From: Isoetes taiwanensis
Lineage: Eukaryota; Streptophyta; Lycopodiopsida; Isoetales; Isoetaceae
Direction of reading: 5' to 3'
DNA: 64,000 nt
Assembly: GCA_021234155.1 (NCBI GenBank)
Contig: JAJEKV010000189.1
Coordinates: 481,706 to 545,705 of the forward strand
Shown: in pieces, positions 27,201 through 38,949 of the stretch
Numbering within the stretch: the stretch's first letter is position 1
Layout of the letters: every line of letters starts with the position of its first letter
Position numbers and translations under genes: made by a program
Notes under the pieces: generated by a model
The model's database searches: none
Told to the model about the DNA's origin: nothing
What the model saw: only the letters and a program-made list of their open reading frames with translations

Positions 27201-28640
27201 TTCATTTGGATTTGAACTTATAACTTGCTTTTTACTTTAGAAAGTGCATCAGCTGTTTGTTTTTGTTTTGCAAGACCATTACAAAATAGACAATATTATC
27301 CATGGCAAGTGAAAAATTTTCGGTTTATTTTTCAGTCAGAGTTTTTGCCAGATGCTACCTTCAGCACTGGAGTTATTAGGTCAGGAATCCGGATGACTCA
27401 TATTTTTGTGCATGATGTAGAGAGGCCAGTTGAGAGGACAGGAATTTTTGTGCTCCAAATATATGGTTGAGAAGGGTCCTACATGCCATTTTCATTATAT
27501 AAGCAGGTGGTCCTGACATGCCCAACTGTCATCAATGAAGCTTCTAAGGCTAGGATTGGCATAGAGACAGTTCATTGCTTTGCAATCAGCAAATCCTTTC
27601 TTGGTTTTATATAATTTGCTTTTGAGATTGTCCACAAACATCAAAGGACCTTCGTTAGGCAGAAGCTTTATGATCAATTCCTTGAAGGTTTTGTCAAATC
27701 TGATATGGTCCAGTATATTTGAAAAGAAAGTGCAATGTACGAATTTTTCTTTCTGCATATTCTTAATGGTCTTTAAACATTTTTGTTGGGTTGCCTTGAT
27801 TTCACCGAATCATAATTCTGTTGGAACAAATATGTACTAAATCAGAGGACACAACCACATTTTACCATACATTAAAAACTCAATTTAACGTCACTTACTC
27901 ATAGACAACATATTAGTCTTCGAACCTTCATATATAATCACATAGAAAGCCCACCAATGGTGGGCAGTTTTATAGTATGGTTTTATTTATATATCTATTA
28001 CAAGTTTATTATTATTTAGGGCCTACACATTTCCCCTAGAATTCCAAAGATTATCCCAAGGTTCGCATATGTTTTCGAAGATTCTATGTATATTCTCCTA
28101 GATTCCCTTAAATTATATGAAAAATCCTTAAGATTCTCTAGGATTCCATTAAGATTCTTCCAGATTATGAGAGTTTATCCCAAGATTCCTCTAGATTCCC
28201 CAAGATTCTGTGTATATTCTCCTACATTCCTTTAGATTCTATGGTCAAGATCTCACTTTCAAGATTCGACGCTGCAAATTGAGTCGACCGATTTATGTGC
28301 ACCACACATCAAAGTGTGTTTATCTCTACACAAGTATATTGTTATATAGGTATCCATGAAGTTGACTATATGAAAAGCACGCACTATAAATGATTTATGC
28401 GTGTCATCCTTGCGCAGGCGCTAATGATATAAATATCTTTAGCCCCCTTTTTGTTAAAATTCCATGAAGATCTAAATTGTGCCGATAAAAATAGCGGGGA
28501 GAAATAATAAGATTCTTAAGTACTAATTAATTTTTTCAAAGCATGTGAACTATTGATGAAGAAGAAGAAGAAGAAGAAGAAAAAGTGAACGTACGATGGT
28601 GCAAAAATTCTAGCCTAATCTATAGAAATCTATAGAAGCA
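24288..28640. other. Stretch without a recognised gene; short tandem duplications
   Basis: I find no coding family here. Small direct duplications are frequent: a ~63-bp block at about 25,170 and 25,258, GTCTGCGACAGATGGTAGTTGG twice near 25,655, a 22-bp block twice near 26,521, and repeated AGATTC(C)TCTAGATTCC motifs at 28,030-28,250. A GAA microsatellite lies at 28,558-28,580. Confidence 0.5.
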
Positions 28641-29149
28641 CGCATTTGTTGAGCAGTTCATAATGGAACTTTTTGAGTCATTCACAAAATCATGGAACAG
28701 TGATTACATTCGTATCGTACCAATGGGATTTCAGAAAGTCCTTGAATGACTACATGGCCTTTATTACTTGTGCAATTCTTTAGAGCTTTTAATCAGATTC
28801 AGCACATTGAAGATCTTATTGCCCAAGATAGTTCTTTCCTTTTTTTTCAAGTGCCAAATGTTCTAAACCAAACAGCTAGAACTCTTAGCTTTGAACCACT
28901 TCAACAACCAACAAACTTTGCTAGCATTAGATTGCAATTGACTCTACTTTCTTGATCGATTTTTTTTCCACTTATTGTTCTACTTAATCTTATAAACTAG
29001 TTGGCCCCATTGTTGTTAAATTAGTTCTTCTTGGGCAACATGCCTTTGAGTTGTATCCATCATTACTTAAAATATTTTCAATCCTTAGCTTCAAAGATGA
29101 AAATCATTACATTACGAATATCCATCTACTATATTTACAAATGACAATT

Positions 29150-29785
29150 TTTATTTATGCATATGACCTAGTTCGCTCAAGTGCTGCAAAAAACTGCAAA
29201 ATTCTATGGGATTCAAAGCATTATCATTATTGGGCATTCCTTGTGTGCTGCTCTAGGACTTGTTTCTGCCAGATTGATGGGCACAAAGATTAAATATACA
29301 GAAACCCACTATTTAATCCTCCTCTTTCATCCTCTGGCGCCCCTTTTTAGTCCTTTTTGTCGCCCCATTCTTATAACAGACTCAGCCTTGTTTACAGCAC
29401 TGTTAAGGCCAGACTTGTCAATGCTTAAAATCGGATGAATCCAAGCTCAAGTCCAAAACTGAGTTTCATATGCTAGGGGCTTGGTACCCAAATTTATATG
29501 TGCATTCTCGGGATCCTATTTCTTCGGGTTATGCTGATTACTTAATGAACCATTTTTATCTACATAATAAATTGGGAAGCCGCCATATGCCCCATAAGAC
29601 TATTAGAGGTCTGTTTAATGGTTCCATACCTCACCACTTAATCCCCCATGCCATCGTGCATGTGTGTGATCATCTCGGTCCCAATGAGGGCTTCATAATG
29701 CCCGCACTTTAAATCAGTGGTGGAATCTAGAGCTCCCTGTTCAACCTCATCAACACCAAGTGAATACACTCCATCAACAAATTTT
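29150..29785 (+). pseudogene. Class 3 lipase-like remnant with altered nucleophile elbow
   Basis: The reading at 29,181-29,298 contains LQKTAKFYGIQS followed by IIIIGHSLCAALGLVSARL, the strand-nucleophile-helix of a fungal-type (class 3) lipase. The usual GHSLG appears as GHSLC, so the serine is kept but the following glycine is cysteine. A second piece at 29,469-29,785 reads YVHSRDPISSGYADY and HHLIPHAIVHVCD, then shifts frame to LNQWWNLELPVQ, which resembles the family's C-terminal substrate-cleft region. Frame changes and stops separate the pieces. The N-terminal part before 29,150 is not recognised. Confidence 0.6.
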
Positions 29786-30564
29786 ATCTATAATATTGCA
29801 TGTATGCGCATATGCCACAAGATCATATACCTTACTTTTGCATTTTTCAATATTGTAATTCTCTCTAATTTTATAAAAGTGACAACACATGATCTAAACC
29901 TTTTATATTCTTATCTCTAGATTATGCATAAAAAAGTTGCATATCATAAAGAATAAGATCAAACATTACCTCTTGCTTTTGCACAAATAACAATTGCACT
30001 CTCTTTACAGTTAAACACGGAAGGGAGCCAGAACACTGTTTATGGCTTAAACATGTGTCTCCATCTGCTAAAATCAGCATGCCTGGCTGAGAATTTGTAC
30101 GAAATGACAATTTTATGGCAATGCTTATATCCTGTGCAGACTAATACGGAATGACCTTTGACAATGTGTACTCAAAATTCTGGAAAAGCATAACAACGTT
30201 CTAGTGGAAGTATATGGCATGTTGAAGCTTTTACTGAAGAATCAGCTAGTAACATAGTTTTGAACCTTGGAAACTAGGCAATGTACAACATCCCTTCATG
30301 CTAATTAGATACCCATACAATTAAGAACAACACAATAGAACCAAATAGTCATATTATCTATAGAATTAAACCCCATAATAATCTGTATCATTTGTAAAAC
30401 TTAAGTCACAGCCAGAATGAATAACACGAATCCTGTATTCTAACTACAGAGCAATAACTCCACACCAAGATTAAGTAAAGGGAAGCTTGAGCAGAGACTA
30501 AGGGAAAGAGAGGATGCATAACCGAACTACAAAAGCAATTTATATGGGAAGAAAGACCATGTAC

Positions 30565-31400
30565 CTGAGATTTAGCAAAGTTAAAGAGTTCTGATGGCTG
30601 TGCACGACCTCTAGGGCATTGAAGTTCCTGTCTTGCAGAAGCAAGGTAGTCGGAGTAGACAGTTAGAAGGAAAGAGGAAGCCACAACGTATTGAAGATTA
30701 TTCCAAGACCGCACATACATAAGGCCGCCTGAGAAGACAGCGAAAAAATGGAAGAATGATTTAGCCTAGCTATGGCAGACTTTTACCTTAGATGCAAGGA
30801 CTTGAACTCCGGCATATTTTACGTCCCAGGTGAACTCTGTCACACTCCACCCTATTCCGCCATGGGTTGCAGCATTTATCGCCAAATATGCTAGATATTG
30901 ATGATCTTTGGTTGCTTTGTATAGCCAAATGGCTGCCCAAAGTAGTTCGTCCTGTGTATGCACCATTTTTTTTCCCCTTTGTCACAACTAATCCCTCCTC
31001 TAATATGATTATTCCAATAATACGGATATTCTTACCATGTAACCGCTCTTAGAAGTGTAGAAATTCTGCGCTATTCTGATGCTGCTATCATATTTTCCAC
31101 GATATCTGTCTGCAAATATGAAGAGCTGAGACAAAGCATAGATTAGAACAAGTATGAAGAAAAATAAGCGTGGAAGGATTTGTGTTGGGTTTGTTTTACC
31201 TGTTTTGCATGCTGCACTAAGGAATTTGCATAGTTGGGGTCTGCATCTCTGAAGCAAATAGAAGCAGCTGCCATGGCAGCAGCGGTTTCACCTGCTAAAT
31301 CCGATCCAGGATTATTAGCATCGATTCTGTAAGCTCTGCGAGAAGTTGTCATGTCTTCCGGCCGCTGCCAACATTCATGATCTGTTACACCATCGCCCAC
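30565..31400 (-). pseudogene. GH9 endo-1,4-beta-glucanase fragment, internal exon missing
   Basis: GH9 enzymes cut cellulose-like glucans in plant walls. Four exons with correct splice borders are read: 31,400-31,200 ([33 protein letters not shown]), 31,125-31,036 (LFIFADRYRGKYDSSI), 30,951-30,787 (DELLWAAIWLYKATKD) and 30,728-30,565 (WNNLQYVVASSFLLTVYSDY, ending AKSQ). The first three are in phase 0; the fourth needs one base from a preceding exon, and only 58 bp separate it from the third. The expected exon between them (after the VQVLAS segment) is deleted. The N-terminal part with the catalytic DAGD segment and the C-terminal YILG...HHR...DNF exons are not found; a possible scrap lies at 29,960-30,060. 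Too incomplete to be an enzyme. Confidence 0.85.
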
Positions 31401-34400
31401 CTGCACACGGGCAAAGAAAAATACAGTTTACATGATCTGACTGAATAGTGGGTTCTTCAAATCACAGAGAAAATGAACTGGGTAAACGGTTTCTGAAGAT
31501 TGAGGCAATGGGTTTAAGAAATGTACCTTCGAATCTATGCCTCACCTCCAAATCCGTTTTTGTTGCAGCTTTCTCTTCTGCAAATTGGCGATGGAGGGAG
31601 CGGCAGCTCTTCCTCGGGTGACTGTGTCCTGGGAAATGAAATGCTGCGATGCCTGGGCCGCGGACTCCAGGCTATGGAAAAAAGGCACGTTGGGAACGGA
31701 ACAGAGCTTTTCTAGAAATTTTGTTTCTCGAAGTCCTCACTCCCAGAAGCTTGGCTAGCTGTTGCCGGAGAGAGAAGGGCCAAATCAGATAGGTGAATTG
31801 TGGCCCCGCAATTGATTTCTGCCACGTCGTCTATAAAAAATGACGTCTTATTAATTATGCAAAATGCAGCAAATTAATTACAACTGCCACCTCATCAGAG
31901 GCACTAATTGCCCAAGTTTGCATCTTCTTAGCAACTTCCTACCCAATTTCCACGGCCAAGATCAATCTCTCCCTTTGATCCTACGGTGCTGAGATATGGT
32001 GCATGCCCCCATGCATGCCCATGCATATGCACACATCTAAATATGTGGCCGAGATTTAACCCCTGAAATTCAACGGCCCAGATGAAAAGGAGCACCCGAT
32101 GTGTCCCACACATCAAAGTGTGTTTATATATATAATGATATAACGGTCGAGATTTCAATCTCAGTCTTATTATTCTATTAGTCAATTTTCGCCAGAGAGA
32201 TTAACAGCCCTGATCTTGATCCTTCTCGTTTCATGGCTTTTGTGTTTGTTTTCAGCCTTCCCGCCTTGGCGCCTTAGATTCTCGATGGCGGCGAGCAAAA
32301 AAAGAAGAGCCCACCATCACGGAGCTTCGCCCGTCGATTCGGGGCCCCAACCCAAGTCCTTCTTCGGCTATGCCTCAACTAGCCTTTTAGATCATCCATC
32401 TTTTTAAAGTAGTTTCTCCAACGCTTTTTTATGGAGCAAATCGTGGGCACCTCGACTCTGTTTTTGAGCTTTTCTTCTCGGTGCATCGAAATGGCCGTGG
32501 AATGATTTAAGTTTTAGGGTCCAAAATTGAGTTGGAGGAAGTATCGGGCTATAGGAAGGCCCGAGATGGGGATTTGGTTCGTCTAGCGGCTTTGGTTTAT
32601 CGAGATTGCTCTTTAGCTTGCATGGATGTGAGCGTAGAGTGAATCCATCCTTGCCATAATGAGAAGAAATGCTTGTTGGGCTAGAAGATATGGCCGAGGC
32701 ATGGCGAGCACAATTTAATACACAGTTGAACCCACAAGTCCGTGAATAATCCATTCTCGGTAGTCATTCTGAAGTTATTACGGCGGTTCAAGCAAATCGG
32801 GAGCACCTGCGAAGCTTATGGTTGCGGCAGGCCAGAAATTTGACAGTAGGTATTTGCGAAATTAATGATTGCTATTTCAATCTGACACTGCTTACGATTC
32901 TATTGTCATGGCATTGTTCTGGCTGGGGACATTAAACTTTCAAAGTAGCCACAAAATCAGAACTTAAAGTTAGATTTGTTTTGGTGTCTTCTTTGAAATT
33001 GTAGAGGCACATAAAAATAGGGCTTCCTAATTGGTATAGGCGGGATAAGAACATGGCTTATGGATCGGGGCTTTTGGAATTGGAACATTGCTTCTAGAAT
33101 CTATCGATCTTTTATATGTGTATAAATATCACCCTCGCAATATGGTGAGCAAAATGCAGATATCTTCACTGCATCTTTTCTTTATTTGTTCTATATATTA
33201 GAGCTTACTAGAGCTTTCTGATCTCATTTTTGCAGTTCAGGGCAGAGGAAAAGGCATAAATGGTGTCATGCAAGTATGGCTTAAAGAACTAATCATTACA
33301 TGTGATATTCGAGGCTTAAAGAGCCAATCATTGCATGTGATTTTTAAATTTGTACCTCTAATTCAGGTTTGTTAATCTTGTCTATCGCGGTGCTTTGTTT
33401 TTACTTAAATTTTTCTTTCCTTTGCATGGTAGAACTTCGAGAAACAATTGAATGAAGGAGCGATAAAGAATCCTCCTAAAATGGGGATTAAAAGAGCATT
33501 TGTAATGCCGGGCAATGCAGTATAAAGTATCTTGGTTGATCACGGATGCTAGAACTATGGAGGATGTATCAAACATGGAACACTTACATTGGCTTCTTAT
33601 CAATGTTCCAGGACCTCGAGACCTCACCTTAACAGGTAAGAATGCACTAGTCCAATGTTCTGGAGTACTTAGATTGAGTGATTAGAGTGATTAGAAATGC
33701 TACACAAGTTTAGAAATACTATTAAATTGGATGCTTGTCATCTAGAATAGAAACATTGAAAGCACGAACTCTATGCATTAATAACTACAAATAAGAACAA
33801 ACATAAAAGTAAGACTATGGAAGGCACAACTCTCATGTTTTAAGAACTACCATGCCTAATGGACTTATTTGGGTTCGATTCCCGAAAGGCATTTTTTAAA
33901 AGAGAACTCAAGAACAACTAAAGCAAAAGCAAGTAATAAATTCACAATATTTTGTACTAGGTTCATGAATAAATTAGCATAACAATATAGTGCTTTTTGC
34001 CAATATTATTTAAATGGTCAAAAGCACGCGTTCTTTTCGTGAATTTTAAAATTCTATGGGTGGTTTTTTTTATTTTTTCTGCAAAAACAACACGTGAAAC
34101 AACCACTACTTTTAAGAAATGATGTGTTAGTTTTTTTATAACTACACCTGAAAGTATTTATTTCTATAAAACTATATGTGGATTTTATGTAAAACAATAC
34201 TAAAAAACAACACCTATTTTTGAATAACCATATTTTTTTCTTAAAACCACATATCATTTTTTTGGGAAACCAACAATTGAAAATAATATAGAGAAAAAAA
34301 AAAATAGAGACAACTACATGTAGTTTCTAGCAAAGTCGGACAAAATTCTCTACGTAGTTTTTCAGTGTAGTTTTTTTTGGAAACAACAGTTAAAAACAAC

Positions 34401-34675
34401 ATGTGGACTTTTTAAGTTTTATTAACCACATGTATTTTTTTCACGAAAGCAACATGTCGAAACACATGTAATTCCTACGTGTAGATAATTTTAACAAAAT
34501 TCTACACGTAGAGTTTTTACAAAAAATTACACGTATAAAAGTTTGACTAAAAACTACACGTTGTTTCTAGCAAATCCGGACAAAAAACAACACGTAGTTT
34601 TTTGGTGTTGTTTTTTAGCAAAAAAGACACTGAAAAACAACATGTGGACCTAGTTTTGGGGTGGTAGTATATACT
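31401..34675. other. Stretch without a recognised gene
   Basis: A 40-codon plus-strand frame starts at 32,285 (MAASKKRRAHHHGASPVDSG), in a context resembling a first coding exon; it stops at 32,406 and no family is recognised. CACACATCAAAGTGTG at 32,106 also occurs at 28,305, each followed by TTTAT, which hints at a shared element end. From 33,650 on the DNA is AT-rich. Confidence 0.4.
34050..34665. repeat. Degenerate short repeats around ACACGTAGTTTTT
   Basis: Variants of CTACACGTAGTTTT and AACAACACGTAG, and their complements, recur every 40-90 bp with A and T runs between. They form many imperfect inverted pairs. No coding potential. The tRNA array starts directly after it. Confidence 0.6.
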
Positions 34676-34699
34676 AATAATCTTTTACAAATAATTTGT

Positions 34700-34781
34700 C
34701 GTCAATAACAGGATTCAAACCTGTGCAGGTAGAACCCAACAGATTTCGAGTCTGTCTCCTTAACCACTCGAACATGTTGAC
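34700..34781 (-). tRNA. tRNA-Ser(CGA), class B
   Basis: 82 nt; anticodon loop CTCGAAA. It carries a mismatch in the acceptor stem (plus strand GTCAATAACA), C-to-T at the A box, and TTTGAAT in the T-loop instead of TTCGAAT. Probably weakened. Confidence 0.7.
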
Positions 34782-34879
34782 AAGTGCTACAGCTAATGTT
34801 CCCTTAACTCTAAGAGAATATTTTAGCAATATATGGTTCATGCTTCTTGTGCAATGCAATAATAATGTTATAACATGTA

Positions 34880-34961
34880 CGTCAACAACAGGATTCGAAC
34901 CTACGAGGGTGAAACACAACAGATTTCAAGTCTGTCTCCTTAACCACTCGGACATGTTGAC
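34880..34961 (-). tRNA. tRNA-Ser(UGA), class A
   Basis: 82 nt; anticodon loop CTTGAAA, T-loop TTCGAAT, acceptor GTCAACA pairing TGTTGAC, discriminator G. One mismatch in the long variable arm. Confidence 0.85.
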
Positions 34962-35075
34962 AATCAAAGAGACGCATTGGAGATTTACTTTTTGTTGGCC
35001 AGAGTATGGAGTGAAATTCTTCAAAATATGCCAAACTACAATGAGTGTCTAAAGATCTTTTTACAAATAATTTGT

Positions 35076-35155
35076 CATCAACAATGAGTTGAACCGTGCG
35101 GTACAAACCCAACAGATTTCAAGTCCGTCTCCTTAACCACTTTGGACATGTTGAC
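35076..35155 (-). pseudogene. Degraded tRNA-Ser(UGA) copy
   Basis: 80 nt. T-arm destroyed (AATGAGTTGAACCG on the plus strand); anticodon stem mismatch. Confidence 0.6.
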
Positions 35156-35253
35156 AAGTGCTACAGCTAAATTTCCTTTAACTCCAAGAGAATATTTTAG
35201 CAATATATGGTTCATGCTTCTTGTGCAATGCAATAATAATGTTATAACATGTA

Positions 35254-35334
35254 CGTCAACAACGAGATTCGAACTCAGAGGGTGAAACACAACAGATTTC
35301 AAGTCTGTCTCCTTAACCACTCGGACATGTTGAC
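35254..35334 (-). pseudogene. Degraded tRNA-Ser(UGA) copy
   Basis: 81 nt. T-stem unpaired (GAGATTCGAACTCAGAGG on the plus strand); anticodon arm and D-arm intact. Confidence 0.6.
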
Positions 35335-35455
35335 AATCAAAGAGACGCATTGGAGATTTATTTTTGTTGGCGAGAGTATGTAGTGAAATTCCTCAAAATA
35401 TGCCGAGCTACAATGAATGTATAAGTCTACTAATAATCTTTTTCAAACAATTTGT

Positions 35456-35539
35456 CGTCAACAAATGGATTCAACTGCAAGGGTACAACCCAATGCAGTT
35501 TCAAGTCCTGTCTCCTTAACCACTTTCGGACATGTTGAC
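35456..35539 (-). pseudogene. Degraded tRNA-Ser copy
   Basis: 84 nt. T-arm, variable arm and anticodon stem all altered; CTTGAAA loop still visible. Confidence 0.55.
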
Positions 35540-35637
35540 AAGTGCTACAGCTAAAGTTCCTTTAACTCTAAGAGAATATTTTAGCAATATATGGTTCATG
35601 CTTCTTGCGCAATGCAATAATAATATTATAACTTGTA

Positions 35638-35719
35638 CGTCAACAACAGGATTCGAACCTGCGAGGGTGAAACCCAACAGATTTCAAGTCTGTCTCCTTA
35701 ACCACTCGGACATGTTGAC
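35638..35719 (-). tRNA. tRNA-Ser(UGA), intact
   Basis: 82 nt with every arm paired. Read on the minus strand: acceptor GTCAACA/TGTTGAC, A box TGTCCGAGTGG, anticodon stem ACAGA/TCTGT around CTTGAAA, variable stem GGGT-TTC-ACCC, B box GGTTCGAATCC, discriminator G73. The long variable arm and G73 are serine identity features of eukaryotic tRNAs. No intron. Confidence 0.92.
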
Positions 35720-35814
35720 AAGTGCTACAGCTAAAGTTCCTTTAACTCTAAGAGAATATTTTAGCAATATATGGTTCATGCTTCGTGTGCAATACAATAA
35801 TAATGTTATAACAT

Positions 35815-37149
35815 TGTTGTACTCAGAGACTGAACCCAAGCACAACCTCCCAAAATAACTCCTTTCACAAGTCTATTTTACCAGCCCTGCTATTGTCAAC
35901 AAGAAATCTGCCATTGCAGGACTACCCCAGCATATTACAAGATATAGTCAATGATTTCTTACTTCAACAAATGCTCATAATGATTTTAAACTTCAACAAC
36001 TATCCACAATTCTACAAGAGAAGGAGGTATAGAAGGACGTATTGTATTGTTCAAATACGGATTGCATAAAAATGAAATTCCTGACTTACAACACCACAAT
36101 CATGGACAAAAGCATTGCTATCTCAAAGAACTTGTATTAAAATAGAGTAAGGTGCCCAAACAAAATATGTTGCCTTCTAGAAGTAATCACGAGCAATTTT
36201 CTTCACAAACCAAATTTATCTTGATCTCCAACCTTCTAGAAGGGTCACAACTCTAATTTTAATTTCTCGATCTCTCCAATGTCTATCTTGGTCTCCAATT
36301 ATCTAGTAAGGTCACCACATTAATTTTTACCCATCACCATCACATAAACCTTTGCTTTTATTATTCTTCAACACAATTCTTCTGATTTTTCTTCTATATG
36401 ATATGGGTCTTCTTGCCTATTGAATAAAATTTTCTCTTATTTATGGGTTCAACAATCCGGTTCTTCGGCTGCCAAATCCGATTCGAGTGGAGCAATCTTT
36501 GGAGCTACTATTTTGTCCAACCCAAAGGAATTTAACCATTCAGAGCAAAGGGAAAAAGTTCTACAGCTGTTATTTTAAACCATCCGAAATCCATTGAACC
36601 ATTATTTTCTTTTTTTTTTTTTTTCCTTAAGCAATGGTGCAAGGCATGGGCATTGTTGGCATAACCCGTTGTTCTTCATGAGTAAAAACGTCCTCGTTAA
36701 ATAATTCCTTTAACATGAAAACTACTCATGCATTTTTAATAATTTATCGATGGTTCCATTCTTTTGTGCAATAAAATCACTCCGTAACCTAGCATGATTA
36801 CTGAATCAAGGCAAAACAACCTTTAAAAACTCGAAATAGTTTACATAGTGCCAAGGTGTATCTTGTTGCTCAACCATAAACTCAAAACCGCTTTGTTCAT
36901 CAAATCTATGCACATGTTGTGCCATGATTACCCCTTCATGGCCCCAATGTGTTCACAAACACACTAGGAGGTGTTCCTACACACCGGGGCTTCTTGAATG
37001 CAATCCTTGATCTTCTAAGCTTCTTTGAACACTTGAACTAACTTGAGAAACTATCTTCTACAACTTGACTTACACAAACTAAAGATGTTGACAAGAACAT
37101 TAGTGAAATAAGAACTTTTGTAGAAACATGTTGCCGCGAATGTGCAACA
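35815..37149 (-). repeat. LTR (3' LTR of the minus-strand element)
   Basis: Begins TG and ends CA on both strands. It aligns along its length with 42,519-43,890. Differences between the two are clustered at CAG/CTG positions. Confidence 0.85.
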
Positions 37150-37181
37150 TTTATGCCCAAACAAAATATGGGCTGGTCCCT

Positions 37182-38180
37182 TCACCCTATCATGGCCAAC
37201 GTTTGACAATCAAAGAGATGATTGAGGTTTTGGAAGCTTTTGCATCGGTTAACCAATAAGATTCTCGATCCCAGCTTCTTCCTTGATAAAGTATGGTCCT
37301 TCCCATAAATTTGCAAACTTAGGTGCAATGTCTTGAGTGCTTTGTTCCATTTAAGCACCATATCTCCTATAAATAAAACTTTTTTACCATCATACTTCTT
37401 AAGGAATGTATCTTGCAAAATCTTCTTATGCATAAGCATTTTGTCATGTGCTTGTGCTCTTTCCTCATCCACAATTGCAACATATCTAGCTTGGACAAGT
37501 GCATAGTTCTCAACCATACGCCATGATTTTTAAAAAAGAACCAAATTTATCTCCATATGAACTGGCATGAGTGCCACGAAGTCCCATACACCAATTCAAA
37601 AGGTGTTTTCCCTGTCTTCGACTTTGGTATTTTGCCTATATGCCCATAATGCTCCAACAAGTTTATGATGCAACCTCGCTTTGTTCTCATTCACAATCTT
37701 CTTCAAGATGTTTTGAGCACTTTATTTGTTGGACATCCCAGTTACAAGGGTAAATGAACTACTCTGGTATGTTCCACGCCCAAGTCTCTACATAATTTGT
37801 TCACCACTTCATTTATGAAATGAGTTCCCACTGTCTTCAACAACTTGTGTGGCACTCCAAACTACAATGTTATTCAAAATGAAGGTATAAGTCTACTTTT
37901 AGTTAGCTTCTACTCAATGGAATTTGCCTCGGTCCACTTTTGTGAACAAATGGGGCAGCAACCAATATATAGTGATGGCCATTCGATGATGCGGGTTCTA
38001 TCTTGCCAATGTAGTCCAGCCCCCACACTTGGAATGGCCACATGACTACTATGGGGCTGAGCATGCCCGGCACCAAGGTTTTCTTGGCATGAATCGACAT
38101 TTGAAGCGTTCACTTTGTGATAACAATCCTTGAAGATTGTTGGCCAATAGTATGGAGGAAGATCTTTTTTCTTCAAATGG
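37182..38180 (-). pseudogene. Integrase domain of the Ty3/gypsy element
   Basis: WPFQVWGLDYIGKIEPASSN at about 38,050 gives the first catalytic aspartate context of retroelement integrases, followed by GHHYILVA. The C-terminal part, with KYDGKKVLFIGDMVLKW, is at 37,400-37,330. The frame breaks between them. Confidence 0.75.
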
Positions 38181-38485
38181 AGCCAAGAGAAATGCCCTCC
38201 AAAAAGCCACTATGACACTCTTCCATCACCAACTCCTTCTCACACTCATCAATGCACCTCAAATAAATGTTAGATCAACCTTATAGCAAAGGACATCTCC
38301 CGGAAAGGAATATAAATCATAATGTAGACTTTTCCTTAAATTTCTTCAACTCACCTTTGTTCAACATCTCGGGTTCTTCTTGGTAAATCAATGATACTTA
38401 ATTATGGGTGTCATCCACGTCTCTTTGCTTCTATATAGTGCACCCCCGCTAATATGCTTCCCTCGAAATCACCTTGTGTCAATGC

Positions 38486-38900
38486 TCATCCATCTCTATG
38501 GTGAAACCAGCTTTGCTCCCTCCTTACCAATGTCATGTTCATAAAAGCATAAGGCAAATAGGCACTTTCCCGGATCCTTTGCACTTGTGTTGGTCTCAAT
38601 GTGCAAATCAAACTCCATAAAAGCCGGGCAGCCCACCTATGCGACTTGTCTTTCTTCTTCGATTTTTTGCTCATGAGGTACTTCAAGGGATTATGTTTCA
38701 TGTAATACCGCGGTGATTGTTTGGTTTAGAAACATATAACCGTGTTTATCTATAAGAAATATAAGAGAAAATACTTTTCATGCGAGGGGATATCTTTCTT
38801 AACATTTTGGTTCCATTGCTTGCCCGAGAACTTGAGTACCGCCTCGTTTTGAACCAAGGCTAGTCCATAGCCTTCAAGGTCAACATTTTTTTGATCTGGT
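38486..38900 (-). pseudogene. Gypsy-type RNase H domain
   Basis: HNPLKYLMSKK followed by RWAARL at 38,700-38,620 matches the C-terminal end of the canonical RNase H that follows the reverse transcriptase in Ty3/gypsy elements. Confidence 0.65.
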
Positions 38901-38949
38901 TTTGTCGTAAGCCTTCATAACCGAAGTTATCACTTTGTGCATGGCTTCT

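Larger units (their letters stand above)
34676..35814 (-). repeat. Serine-tRNA tandem array, block A
   Basis: Six tRNA-Ser copies on the minus strand. The ~383-bp unit is: gene A, spacer S1 (~98 nt, contains AATATTTTAGCAATATATGG on the plus strand), gene B, spacer S2 (~120 nt, contains TTCTTCAAAATATGCCAAG on the plus strand). On the transcribed strand S1 has no run of four T; S2 has TTTT about 58 nt after gene B. The last copy is followed by S1 on both sides, so one unit is irregular. The block is cut off by an LTR element at 35,815. Confidence 0.9.

Noticed and set aside
27950-27972. Hairpin GCCCACC-AAT-GGTGGGC as another Helitron end
   Set aside because: No CTRR terminus with a following T at the expected distance on either strand.
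32404-32754. 116-codon minus-strand frame
   Set aside because: No family recognised. The opposite strand has equally plausible short readings, so it is not supported as a gene.
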